Of a stretch of 64,000 nucleotides of DNA, positions 23,381 to 33,788 are shown piece after piece. The position numbers were made by a program, and so were the translations under genes. Source of the DNA: Uranotaenia lowii (Eukaryota; Arthropoda; Insecta; Diptera; Culicidae). The notes beneath the pieces were generated by a model, which did not search any database, was not told where the DNA came from, and saw only the letters and a list, made by a program, of their open reading frames with translations. Location of the stretch: NCBI RefSeq assembly GCF_029784155.1, contig NC_073691.1, positions 88,915,361-88,979,360 of the forward strand, in the 5' to 3' direction. The first letter of the stretch is position 1, and each line of letters starts with the position of its first letter.

Positions 23381-23469
23381 CCACAGCGCCCGTAGGGAGA
23401 ATCGAACTCAAATCACCAACCATATAGTCTTGCCAGACCGACATCTTAACCAGTGTACTATTTGAGCTT
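23381..23469 (-). ncRNA. tRNA-like segment inside the TIR element
   Basis: On the minus strand ACTGGTTAAGATGTCGG resembles an A box and GAGTTCGATTCTCCC a B box, separated by about 30 bases, followed by TACGGGCGC. Stems pair only in part, so it looks like a decayed tRNA or a SINE head carried by the element. The same segment is at 43259-43347. Confidence 0.5.
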
Positions 23470-23583
23470 CATGCAGGAAGAGGGATATTTGTCATAGGCA
23501 TTCTGCCACCGATCAATCACAAAAGAAACGCACGACAGTGGCTTCCCGGCGTTTGGCCTCCTTTCAAGGTATTCATTTGTCTT

Positions 23584-24060
23584 GTGATGGAAACGGGAAA
23601 GGGAACGGGAGTGGAGGAAACGGGAAACCCATTGAATGAGAACTGTGCTTTGCTTACTGCCTGCTATTACATACACACGCTACATATACACTGCTGCCAA
23701 AGCCGGGCAGCTTGTTTTGTTATGGAAACGGGAAAGGGAACGGGAGTGAAGGAAACGGGAAACCCATTGAATGAGAACTGTGTTTGCTTACCGCCTGCTA
23801 TTACATACACACGCTACATATACACAGCTGCTAAAGCCGGGCAGCTTGGCCGGTGCTTGTTTGCCGGTGAATTGAAGGAATATATTCTTGTTGCTTTTGC
23901 TACATACACACGCACAGCTTAGCCGTGGTTGTTTGCCGGCAAATTGAATTGAAGGAATATTTTTGTTTTGTTGCTTTTACTGCATACACACGCACAGCTC
24001 GGCCGTGGTTGTTTGCCGGTGGATTGAAGGGATTGAATTAGAAGGATGTTTTTGTTGTTG
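23584..24060 (+). repeat. Internal tandem repeats of the TIR element
   Basis: Two units with GATGGAAACGGGAAAGGGAA or a variant (about 23588 and 23721), each continuing to ACATACACACGCTACATATA and GCCGGGCAGCTTG. Three shorter units of about 75-95 bp follow with TGTTTGCCGG, TTGAAGGAATAT, TTGCTTTTGCT and CATACACACGCACAGC (about 23865-24080). Copy 2 holds the same array at 43462-43938. Confidence 0.85.
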
Positions 24061-24333
24061 CTTTTGCTACATTCACACGCACAGTGCTCGGTTCGCTGGC
24101 TGCCTGGTGTTGGCCGGTATTTATTTCCATCCTTCTTCGTCTTGTGATGCGATATGGAGGGACGTGAAAGCGTTTTTATTTTGTTTCTTTCAGACATACG
24201 CAATTCGGTTAACTTGGGAGATTAATGCCGGTGGGAGCAAATCGAATCAGCACCGATCGCGTTATCTTCTTGTACCAATGATGCTATGTAATTGACTACA
24301 CGCCATTGGCACAGAGGCTGAATTTTGGGTGTA

Positions 24334-24528
24334 TCCGCTATCAGTGGTGACAAAGCTGCTCACGTGGTGTTGTTTAACAGCAATCAAAACTCCATCAAAG
24401 CATTTTTTTAAACTATTTCGCGAGCTGCGGTCGCATCGAAACACTGAGTACCCATTGCCGAATAGTTGGGCAGTGTTGATCGAATCAGTCAAGCCAGTTT
24501 CGGTCAAAATGATGACATCGTTGGGGGT
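24334..24528 (-). pseudogene. LINE endonuclease N-terminal fragment
   Basis: The minus-strand frame shows DVIILTETGLTDSINTAQLF, then FRCDRSSRNS and GVLIAVKQHH, the ITETWL and GGVLI regions of an AP-type endonuclease. It is the 5' continuation of the LINE at 20195-23130, separated by the 1.19-kb TIR element. The sequence is truncated at about 24528, before the expected N-terminal Asn-rich motif. Confidence 0.8.
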
Positions 24529-25448
24529 TGGGCCCATTTTCAATGATAAAGATTTTTTTTGGATTGTCCTTAAATAAAATGATTATATCTTATTTTGATA
24601 CACGAACAACTTTTTCTGAAACACGGACATCGAAGTCAACGGCCCAAACCGTACTTTAATGAGTTTCGCTCAACGGATTCTTGAAATAGAATTCAAATTT
24701 TAGGGAACCATAAATGGAACATGGTTTCAGCAAATAATGTGGGTTATTGACATTCCACTAGAAAGTTTACTCGAAGCATGCATATCTAGATAAGTTATAA
24801 CTCTGATAGGTTTTGTTCTGCCTAATATCAAACTATGCTATCTGAACGAGATATAATCTTGATAGGAGCATATCAAAAACTGATATAATTTAGCTATGAT
24901 CGTATAGATTTTCAGATATAATTTGAGATATTTCAACATCCTACGAGTACTGAATTATAACTCATTTAGATAGAAAATAAATAAGTATCAAAATATCTCA
25001 TCTTGATATAATTTTGTTTTCCCCTCCTGATCGGGTTTCCATGAATCACGGACGTTGAAGTCAACGGCCCAAACCGTACTTTAATGAGTTTCGCTGAACA
25101 GATTCTTCAAATAGAATCCAAATTTTAGGAAACTAAAAATGGAACATGGTTACAGCAAATAATGTGGGTTATTGACATTCCACTAGAAAATTTTCTTAAA
25201 GCATGCATATCTAAATAAGATATAATTTTGATAAGTTTTGTTCTGCCCAATATCAAACTATGCTATCTGAACGAGATATCTTGCAAGGAGCATATCTAAA
25301 ATTGATATAATTTAGCTATGATTTTTTGATATAATTTGAGATTTTAACATCCTACGAGTACTGAATAATAACTCATTTAGATAGGAAAAATATTAGTATC
25401 AAAATATCTCCTCTTGATAAAATTTAGTTTTTCGCTCCTGATCGGGTC
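24529..25448. repeat. CCCGATCAGGA repeat family, right block (about 415-bp tandem units)
   Basis: Two tandem units, about 24615-25034 and 25035-25448, share CACGGAC.TTGAAGTCAACGG, TTTAATGAGTTTCGCT, AATAATGTGGGTTATTGAC, TTTTGTTCTGCC and end in CTCCTGATCGGG. This end is the inverse of the CCCGATCAGGAG starts on the left side (19565, 19931, 20144). The block is rich in GATATAATTT strings. The arrangement suggests duplicated inverted-terminal elements or a short satellite interrupted by the LINE. Confidence 0.75.
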
Positions 25449-26580
25449 ACTCATGGGAATTGTGTAAAACAAGTCACATACAACGTGCATATTAACCACT
25501 TTCAAGTTCATCAATGAGTACAAAAAGTTCACTTAAGGGAATTGGACAGTTGATTCTCTTTGTCAGCCAATATGTAACTTTCAATGTCTTCATTCAAGTA
25601 AATATGTGACTTTTGGTTGCTTGGGTAATTTGTCGTTATTTTTTGATCGTTGTTCGATAGATTTCAAATTATTTTTAAGATAGTGAAATGACACTAGAGT
25701 TATTTGAAATTACTTTAATTTATGGGCCTTATCGGTGAAAAATGATATCGCATATCGGTCTAAATAAATTCTACCCGCTCATTTTCATTTCATCTAACAT
25801 TCTATCCATCTATACACGTTTCATAATTTTAAGATGTCACTATTCGAAAGGACATCTCTTTTCACCAATAATGCTGATAAATTAAAGTACCGTAATCCGA
25901 GGTAAGATTGATCCCTTTTTTCAATATTTTTCGATTTTTTCTTCTGTTAAGGGGAATGAGGCATGTTTCATATTTTATAAACCAGTACTGGACATCTATG
26001 AACGTAAAACATGGTTGCAGAAATTTATTAGACTACTTTTAGTTTGATTTAAAAGTCGATTTCGTCTCTGTTTAGAATGTGGTGCTTTGTGGTAACTTTG
26101 ATCAGTCTCTATTATCTACAAAAGCTAGTTTAAGAACTGCTAAGGCAGATCGAACATTTGGGATGTTTCAAACCGAATGAAACAAACAAAATAAATAAAT
26201 TAACAAATAATATAAATAAAACAAACAGCAGTTGGAGCAAAACTAGCGGAGAACTAGATTGCCACTGCTTAGAAACGAATTGAAAACGCTATGTTAACAA
26301 ACTGCGGACCAAGTATGAGCATTTTTTCAATTAAATTCAATTTTACAAATGAGCTACCTGGGTGAATATATATATTCTTGACAATTCTGAAAATAAAGAA
26401 ATCTGGAGCAAAGTTTTCTGAAATTATAAACATTTAGAAACGAATAATTTTATATCAACTTTTTGAATGAGAAATAAACTACAATCTGGTAAAATATAAC
26501 GACTTTTTTTTTTAGATAATCAAAAACTATATTTTAGTACCTACACAATGAATCTAATATCATTAAAATCGTCAATTTCA
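25449..26580. other. AT-rich noncoding; TACCGTAATCCGAGG terminus near 25889
   Basis: No coding region. TACCGTAATCCGAGGTAAGA followed by TTGATC at about 25889 resembles the TIR of the MITE at 39742 (TACCGTAAACTGAGGGAAC). An AACTTTGATCAG string is near 26095. No clear opposite end was found, so only one terminus is supported. Confidence 0.4.
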
Positions 26581-26700
26581 GATGAATCCTGGAGCGTCTA
26601 GCACAAAAAGAAAACGAGTGGAAGAAGCTGTTCCAACAACCAGTGGTACAAGACCGATTGGGTAAAAGTCGACCAAAGCTTTAGAAGAAAATAAAACAGT
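26581..26700 (+). pseudogene. Possible Harbinger accessory (Myb-like) ORF remnant
   Basis: A short open frame from ATG at 26581 (NPGASSTKRKRVEEAVPTTS) stops after about 28 codons. Charged, Lys/Glu-rich degenerate coding continues to about 27000. PIF/Harbinger elements carry a second, Myb/SANT-like ORF beside the transposase. The position next to the transposase remnant suggests this identity, but no SANT motif is visible. Confidence 0.25.
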
Positions 26701-27122
26701 GGAAGGCAATTAACCGAAACGAGCTATGAGATAATACAAGCTTCACAAAAAAATAGAAGTTGCAACAGAAAGAAACGCAATACAAACAAAAATGTATAAC
26801 CATTCAGTGATCTCAGTGTTTTTTTCTGAATTAAGTGACACTGCTGAACAGTAATACGAGATAAAGCAAAAACGGATTCTGAACCAAATGAAAGCTGAAA
26901 AACCTCCAGAAACACAATCCTCAGAGGAACTCGGAGAAAAAAAGGAATTTGCGAAGTGGTTTATTTAGATGAGGCCGATCCGGATGTTATGTAAAAAAAG
27001 GCTTTATTTCATATATTAAATTTGATATGTTTTATCCGTTTATCTATATTAAGTTTTTAAAGTAATGTCAAGATTAAAATAAATCTAGTTTTCTTCTCCC
27101 TTAATTCTCCAAAGATGCTCAA

Positions 27123-28005
27123 TTAAGTCATTCTGTATCTGATGATGACTATTTGGATCATGAGCCTGATTATACCTTTGAAGAAAGTCCCCAAAGTTTC
27201 CACGGCATCCCATGTCAATAGTGATGTTTCAATATCTGCTATTTCTGTCATCAAAACATATCTCAGCGAGTCTTTTTCGATCGTCATGTTGTGAATTATG
27301 ATGCACGCACGGATTATTGCTGCAAGGACTTCTTTGTTCCATAGCCTTGCAGGATTTTTGAGGATGACAAAACGTGCCATAAGCACACTGAAAGCTCGCT
27401 CGACGTCCTTTCTTGCATTTCAGCAAAATACTGTGAATAATAAGAGAAATATATTTCTAAAGCTGACCGCTAAACGGTATGTATATTCCACTATAATAGG
27501 CGATGTTCCGTTATAAATGCTTGAAAACAGATTAAACCTTTCAAGAACATTTTATGTCATTGTTAGAACCTGGCATGTCGAATCCACAAATCATAAGAGT
27601 CAACAGCTTCCAGTACGATTGTAGGTTTGTTTCTCTTTCCTTTGTATTGTCCAGCCCAAGCAGTTGGGCAATTTTTCCACTCCCAGTGGCAGCAATCCAA
27701 TGAACCTTACATTCCTGGGAAACCTCGCTGTTGTCTTACTTCTAGCATTTTTTTTTATGTCTTCACCATTTGGAGACCTCAAATATGTGGCTGAGTAAAT
27801 TGTAAAGTAAGTTGTGGTCAGCGAAATAGTCCTTGTACAAATGCTCAACACCAACTCCAGCATTCCTTTCAATGTTTCGTTTTTTTTGTACGATTTCTGC
27901 TTGCATCATTGCTCTGAACAAGCAAAAGTTGCACTTTTACCACCATTTGCTCAGCTAAATCGAGCTCGTCTTCGCTTGATTCAAAGAAATCAATATATTG
28001 ATCCA
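27123..28005 (-). pseudogene. PIF/Harbinger-type DDE transposase remnant
   Basis: Minus-strand coding pieces in shifting frames match the family order: TYFTIYSATYLRSPNG (about 27800), RGFPGM then a stop, then CCHWEWKNCPTAWAGQY (about 27700-27640), PTIVLEAVDSYDLWI (about 27625-27580), and near 27430-27295 an RAFS...LMARFVILKNPARLWNK and ACIIIHNMTIE segment. HWEWKNCPxAWxGQ, the Leu/Glu-rich DLWIWH region and ARFxIxxxPARxW...CIIxHNMI are hallmark Harbinger (HARBI1-like) strings. At least one stop and two frameshifts are present, so the gene is dead. Terminal repeats were not located. Confidence 0.85.
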
Positions 28006-28172
28006 TAGTGATTGGTGTAAAAACTGATAAAATCTGCACCAACGGTATTAAAACTTGATGTAAACAATAAAATAATCGATATATTTAATATAGGCTCATC
28101 ATGATGATAAATGGCCTGTATTCGTTTTGCTTCGCTGACGGTTTTCACTCTCATCAGAAAACATTTGTTGTT

Positions 28173-28182
28173 AAATGTTTAA
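28173..28182. repeat. Target-site duplication (AAATGTTTAA), left copy
   Basis: AAATGTTTAA directly precedes the T-run that is the poly-A tail of the minus-strand LINE. The matching copy at 38415-38424 directly follows its 5' end. This fixes the LINE borders. Confidence 0.85.
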
Positions 28183-28435
28183 TTTTTTTTTTTTTTAAAT
28201 ATGTCTTTATTTGTACCAATTCATCATTACATTTATATTACATTATTACATTAAATGAGGTGTTCAGTTCAATGATGAACTGTCCAGAGCCCTATAAATT
28301 ACTAATCACTATAATTTATTTATTTGAATTAATTTTGCTGAGTGCAATCATGTATTTTTATGTAGGAGAACATCCTGTAATGTCAAAAAATATTTTAAAC
28401 TTACTACTAAAAACTAAGACTATCCTATATTAAAA

Positions 28436-31093
28436 CTAATTATAGAGAGAACGAATCTCTGCGATGGAAGACTGCATCGATTTGCCTCTGAAGTTGGAGA
28501 TGATTATGTTGGCCATCCCTTCGATCGATTCAATGCCCGCAATCCGATGAAGATCTTCGGTGCTGTGCCAAGGTGGAAGCCGCAAAATCATTTTCAGAAC
28601 CTTGTTCTGAATCCTCTGGATGGCTTTCTTCCTCGTCGCGCAGCAGCTAGACCAAATCGGAACTGCGTACATTATCGCTGGTCGGAATACCTGTTTGTAG
28701 ATTAACATCTTATTTCGCAGACACAACCTGGATTTCCTGTTGATGAGAGAATAAAGAGATTTAGTGTATTTATTACATTTAGATTGAATATCTTCAATGT
28801 GATTTTTAAAAGTAAGATTCCGATCAAGTGTGAGTCCCAAGTACTTCACGTGATCAGACCATTCTAATGAAACCCCATTAAAAGTTATGGAATGATTTTC
28901 ATTAGGTTTTAAAAATTGAGCTCTTGGCTTATGGGGAAATAAAATAAGTTGAGTTTTGGAAGCGTTAGGAGAAATTTTCCACATTTTCAAGTAATTCAAA
29001 AAGGAATTTAAATTTTGTTGCAATCTACTGCGTACCACCCGTAAATTTCGACCTTTGGCTGAAAGCAAAGTATCATCAGCAAATAATCTTCTACCTTTTC
29101 CTTCTGGTACATCAGGAAGATCAGAAGTAAAAATATTGTATAAGATTGGCCCAAGTATACTACCCTGAGGGACACCAGCTCTAATGGGTGTCCTTTCAGA
29201 GCATGAATTTTGATAGCTTACTTGTAAGGTTCGGCTAGTCAAATAATTTTGAATAATTTTGGTGAGATATACAGGAAAATCAAATCGAGCTAATTTAGCT
29301 ACTAAACCTTTGTGCCAAACACTGTCAAAAGCTTTTTCAATATCAAGAAGAGCAACACCAGTTGAATATCCTTCAGATTTGCTAGCGTTAATCATATTAG
29401 TTACACTCAAAAATTGATGTGTAGTGGAATGTCCATGACGAAAACCAAATTGTTCATCAGGGAAAATAGAATTCTGATTAATGTGAATCATCATTCTATT
29501 CAAAATAACTCTCTCAAATAGTTTACTTAAAGAAGGTAGCAAACTAATTGGTCGATAACTCGAAGGCTCTGAAGCATTTTTTCCAGGTTTTAAAATTGGA
29601 GTTACTTTGGCATTTTTCCATTTATTTGGAAAATAAGCCAAGTGAAAACATTTATTGAAGATTTTAACTAAAAAATTTAAAGTGCTTTCAGGCAACTTTT
29701 TAATAAGAATATAGAAAATCCCATCTTCCCCTGGAGCTTTCATATTTTTAAATTTTTTGCAAATCAATTTAAGTTCATCAATATTTGTCTCATGAGAACT
29801 TTCAAATACATTTTGTTTAGAAAGAATATCATCAAATTCAAGGGAAATTTGAGCATCAATTGGACTTACAACGTTTAAATTAAAATCATGAGCAGATTCA
29901 AATTGTTGGGCTAATTTTTGAGCTTTTTCTGCATTCGTTAAAAGAAGTTTATCCCCGTCTTTCAAAGTAGGAATTGGCTTCTGGGGCTTTTTCAGAATTT
30001 TAGTTAATTTCCAAAAAGGCTTTGAGTAGGGTTTTATGTCCTATACTGCTTTGGCAAAGTTTTCATTACGAATGAAATTTAAACGACGTTTGATCTCTTT
30101 TTGAAGGTCGCAATAAATAAATTTCAAATAAGGATCCCTAGTACGTTGATATTGGCGTCGACGAATGTTTTTCAGTCGTATCAAAAACTGAAGATCATCA
30201 TCAATTAAAGGTTGATTAAATTTATGTTTAACTTTAGGTATTGAAGCGGCTCTAGCATTGACTATTGAAGTTGTCAAATTTTCTACAGCCAAATCAATAT
30301 CTTCTATTGAATTCAATGGATCGTTTACATCTAAATTACGTTCAATAAAATTCATATATCGCTCCCAGTTAGCCTTTTGAAAATTAAAAGTTGATTTTAA
30401 AGGGTTTTCAATGGGACTTTGGGATAAAGAAAATGTTACTGGAAGGTGGTCTGAATCGAGGTCCGCATGAGTAACTAATTGACTACAATGCTCGCCTAAA
30501 TCCGTTAGAACCAAATCAATTGTGGAGGGATTTCTAATTGAAGAAAAACAAGTATGCCCATTAGGATATTCAACAGTATAATAACCTGCAGAGCAGTCAT
30601 TAAACAAAATATTCCCATTTGAATTTGATGAAATATTATTCCAAGATCGGTGTTTTGCATTAAAGTCACCAATAATAAAAAATTTAGATTTATTTCTGGT
30701 GAGTTTTTGTAAATCTCCCTTCAAAAAATTTTTCTGTTCACCGCTACATTGAAAAGGCAAATATGCGGCAACAATTATAATTTTCCCCATAGAAGTTTCT
30801 AATTCAATTCCAATTGTTTCTAAGACTTTTGTATTGAAAGAAGGAAGAAGTCTAAATTTGAGACGACTATTGATGACAATAGCTACACCCCCACCTTGTC
30901 GATCAAGTCTATCATTTCGTAAAATTTTAAAGAAAGCATTGCTTTTCAAGTTATTGTCTGGCTTTAAAAAAGTTTCAGTGATGGCAGCAATATGTATGTT
31001 TTGAGTTTTCAAAAATAAAAAGAATTCATCTTGGTTAGCCAGCAAAGATCTAGCGTTCCAATTCATAATATTTAAACATCTATTTGGATCCAT
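28436..31093 (-). pseudogene. Jockey ORF2: AP endonuclease and reverse transcriptase, one premature stop
   Basis: One frame runs from ATG at 31093 to the stop at 28436, 886 codons, broken only by a TAG at 30041-30043 (codon 351). The N-terminal endonuclease shows LNIMNWNARSL, ITETFL, GGGVAIVI, IVAAYLPF, FIIGDFNAKHRSW, STIDLVLTD and SDHLPV. RT follows: KNMKAPGEDGIFYILIK, KPGKNASEPSSYRPISLL, FGFRHGHSTTHQF, motif A VALLDIEKAFDSVWH (about 29350), motif B GVPQGSILGPILYN (about 29170) and motif C LFADDTL (about 29090-29070). The C-terminus ends RGKSMQSSIAEIRSLYN. The stop lies between endonuclease and RT. Start overlaps ORF1 by 14 bp. Confidence 0.93.
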
Positions 31094-31354
31094 GAGGGAA
31101 TCGCAAAGTCATAATAATTTTGTTAGCATAATTAAAAGATGTTTGGAAAGCTTCAAACATTGAATTTGCTTTCAACATAAGTTGCATCATTTCCATTAAA
31201 TTTTGATGCAAAAATTTTAATTTTTCCTCAGTAATCTCACCCAAATCAACAAAATTGTTAGGATCAGAAAAGGAAGGAGAAGAAAAAGTATTTGAATTTC
31301 GGGGATTTTCCCAAGCCTTCGCATGAACGTTGAGACTTGGTTTTTTCCCATTTT
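31080..31354 (-). pseudogene. Jockey ORF1, 3' part
   Basis: C-terminal segment of ORF1 (KKPSLNVHAKAWENPRNSNT ... TLRFPHGSK) ending at 31080 and overlapping the ORF2 start. It is separated from the 5' part at 37104-38234 by the plus-strand LINE and an 8-bp duplication (CCCATTTT). The 5757 bp to be ignored is a multiple of three, so both parts lie in one frame. Confidence 0.88.
31347..31354. repeat. Target-site duplication (CCCATTTT), left copy
   Basis: CCCATTTT at 31347-31354 and again at 37104-37111, immediately after the poly-A tail of the nested LINE. It defines the nested element as 31355-37103. Confidence 0.88.
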
Positions 31355-32594
31355 TATTAGTTAAACCTGAAGAAGGCAACCCTCAATCTGGCAGCGCTGG
31401 TTTTTGATCGACCGTCTCGTTTTATTGTCCCGCAGTTTTATTGAAATTTATAGTAGTAATACGTATTTTTTAATCCGTGATGAGTTTAAGTGGCGTTATT
31501 TAGTGTTCAGTGTGCAAAACCGTACTATGATTTTCTACTTTGGATTGTCCTAAATGTGTTAAAATTGAATTTTCCTCTGTGCTAAAATACATAAAAAAAA
31601 CATACCCCAAGCGTTCGTGTGGTGAGCTGTGTATTGAAAGTCACTTCTCTAGGTTGGTGAGTAAAGTGAACTTTTCTTTCTTATTACTTTTCACAACTAA
31701 CATTCTCAAGAGTATATTGCACAGCAGCAAATCGTTGACCAAGCATATATCTCAACCATATCTGCATGCGTCCACCATTTGTCGGTCTATCTGAGTGAAA
31801 AAAAAACTGCCGCTGTTCAACTTCTTGTGGTTCTATCATTTGCTCAGCTGTTAGTAAATCTCGTCGCTGAGCGGTGTAGTATTTGGCCAACCTCGGGGCA
31901 CTTGCAAGTAGTGCGAAAGTGTGTGTCTCTGTTATTAGCGCACTTCAAAGGGTTGTGTTTCTTGCACTTGCTAGCTTGTTAGTGAATCTCGATCGCTAGC
32001 GGTGAAGATTAGGCAAACGCAGCCAGCGCACATGAGTAGGTACGAAAGTATTGTTGCTTCCGTTAGTAGCACACATTGTTGGAACTAGCGTTTGCTGGTT
32101 TTCATGGTGACTCGTCACTTGTATTCTTGATAGTCGTACACAGTGCAACATAAACTTGAAAATTGTTCTTTTTGGAAAGCAATGATTTTAACTTTCGATT
32201 TTATTAGATTTTTTTTTTATTGTGCGTTTAATATGTAATCAATTTTCTTTTATTTCAACGCTTTTAAATTGAATTATCTTCATCTCCGTACACACACATA
32301 ATTTAGGTTTGTCTTTGTCCTTAAAATTTTATTTGTTTTGCGATTTTGACATTGAACCCTTTTGAAAAACGCTTTTTAATTAAATATTTCTCATCTCCGT
32401 ACATACAAATAATTTAAGATAGCTTATGATTTTTTTTTTTTTTTTTAATTTAATTTTTTTTTCCTCTTTTCATAACACTTTTTCTTTGAAATATTTATTT
32501 GTATTGTTTTCTTAAATAATCTTAGTTTGTGCGTTTGTTAAAATAAACTTATAAGTCTTTTATTTCTTAACTTTAATAATTTCTAGCTTTAGTT
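31355..32594 (+). promoter_or_regulatory. 5' UTR of the nested LINE (probable internal promoter)
   Basis: About 1.24 kb before ORF1, mostly AT-rich with poly-T runs (about 32205 and 32430). LINEs of this type are transcribed from an internal promoter at their 5' end, so one is expected here. No specific motif was identified. Confidence 0.5.
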
Positions 32595-32645
32595 GTGCGT
32601 TTCATCAAAAGAGTTAGTTCCTTTTTAGCTTTTAATTGTTGTATT

Positions 32646-33743
32646 ATGGCGATGGCGAACATGGAATGTGATGATGAAGTTATTTGTATTGAATGTAATA
32701 ATGTTGAAAATAATCTTGATAAAATACTTACTTGTGCATATTGTTTCAAGAGCGTTCATCTTCGCTGCAAAAATCTGATTGGAAGTGCAGCTCGCAAAAT
32801 GAAAGCGCAGCAATACTTTTGCGATGCCAACTGTGCATGTATTTACGCCAAAATAATAAGTTTACGGAAAGATCATGAAACAATTATCGAAAATATCCAT
32901 ACTAAAATTGAAACGACCGTACATAATGTGGTTTCACATGAATTGACCTCAATCAAAACGGATATGAGATCAGTTACTACTGCGATAGAGGCTTCGCAGG
33001 AATTTTTGTCCACGAAATTCGATGAAATTCAGACTGATTTCAAAGACATAAAATTCCGAAACGATGCTCTTGAAAAAGAAGTAACTGATCTCAAATCTAA
33101 GCATTCAAATCTTACCAATCAGGTCCATAAATTGGAAATAAACCTCGACCGATTTAACCGGGAGGCTGTTTCAAAAAACCTCTTGATCTTCGGATTGCCA
33201 TACAATAATAGAGAAAATACACAAGAACTTGTACGCAAAACATGTGGCACTTTTGGCTACGACCTTAAAACTGAATCCATTTTAAACGCTGTTAGATTAA
33301 TATCATCCAATAAACCCAATGAAAAGTCTCCACCAATTAAAGTTCTATTAAAAGATACAGTAATAAAAGAAGAAATTTTCAGTAAAAAAAGAATTTTTGG
33401 GAAACTTGCCTCTTCTTCAATAGATCCTTCATTAGTAGTTGATGGTAAACCACTAAACGTCACAATAAGGGATGAATTGACGCCCTTATCCATGGAAATT
33501 TTAACTGAATTGCGCGAATATCAAGACTTAATTGGAGCCAAATACATTTGGCCCGGAAGAAATGGTGCCATTTTGGTCAAACAAACAGATAATTCAAAAC
33601 CTGATATAATCAAAACTAAATTTGAAATGAATCGCTTCATGAGCATGCATGTCACTCAGCAAAGAAATAACACATCCACGATTCCAAATGAAAGTCCTTC
33701 ACCCAAACGAAAAAGGAACAATGCTGATCCACGATCAAAATAA
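32646..33743 (+). CDS. LINE ORF1 with PHD-like zinc finger and coiled coil
   Basis: Probable RNA-binding/chaperone protein of the LINE. Met codons in frame at 32595, 32646, 32652 and 32661; 32646 is chosen because it lies just before the conserved-looking part, giving about 365 aa. The N-terminus has a Cys/His cluster: CIEC, CAYC, HLRC, then FCDANC (about 32688-32835), matching a PHD-type Cys4-His-Cys3 finger. A helical region follows (DFKDIKFRNDALEKEVTDLK, about 33030-33150) with coiled-coil spacing. Then comes a region like the RRM/C-terminal domain of LINE ORF1 (LLIFGLPYNNRENTQELV). The C-terminus is basic (SPKRKRNN). It ends 45 bp before ORF2, same frame. Confidence 0.85.
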   Translation: MAMANMECDDEVICIECNNVENNLDKILTCAYCFKSVHLRCKNLIGSAARKMKAQQYFCDANCACIYAKIISLRKDHETIIENIHTKIETTVHNVVSHELTSIKTDMRSVTTAIEASQEFLSTKFDEIQTDFKDIKFRNDALEKEVTDLKSKHSNLTNQVHKLEINLDRFNREAVSKNLLIFGLPYNNRENTQELVRKTCGTFGYDLKTESILNAVRLISSNKPNEKSPPIKVLLKDTVIKEEIFSKKRIFGKLASSSIDPSLVVDGKPLNVTIRDELTPLSMEILTELREYQDLIGAKYIWPGRNGAILVKQTDNSKPDIIKTKFEMNRFMSMHVTQQRNNTSTIPNESPSPKRKRNNADPRSK

Positions 33744-33788
33744 GATCTTAGATCTACAAATGTTTAAAACTGAAATATATTTTATTCA

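Larger units (their letters stand above)
23137..24333. mobile_element. 1.19-kb TIR element, copy 1 (TA target duplication)
   Basis: Element 23139-24331 with ends CACCCATAG... and ...TTTTGGGTG (short inverted CACCCA/TGGGTG), flanked by TA on both sides. The same sequence occurs at 43017-44209, with no difference seen by eye. It interrupts a LINE endonuclease region at 23137/24333, proving mobility. There is no transposase. The interior holds a tRNA-like segment (23381-23469), two tandem about 135-bp units (about 23588-23850) and further degenerate units. An ORF of 112 codons (23584-23922) is explained by the tandem units and is probably not a gene. Confidence 0.85.
20195..24528 (-). mobile_element. 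APE-type LINE (jockey/CR1 group), 5'-truncated, with two nested elements
   Basis: Read on the minus strand: a partial endonuclease region (24528-24334), a 1.19-kb TIR element (23139-24331), the rest of endonuclease and RT (23130-21275), a 238-bp hAT MITE (21029-21266), the RT C-terminus (20985-20284) and an (AAAT)n tail (20228-20195). It lies inside the CCCGATCAGGA repeat block. Its 5' end is truncated inside the endonuclease near 24528. Confidence 0.85.

Noticed and set aside
23584..23922. 112-codon ORF present identically in both 1.19-kb elements
   Set aside because: It arises from tandem repeat units, has no domain, and identity simply reflects copy identity of the element.
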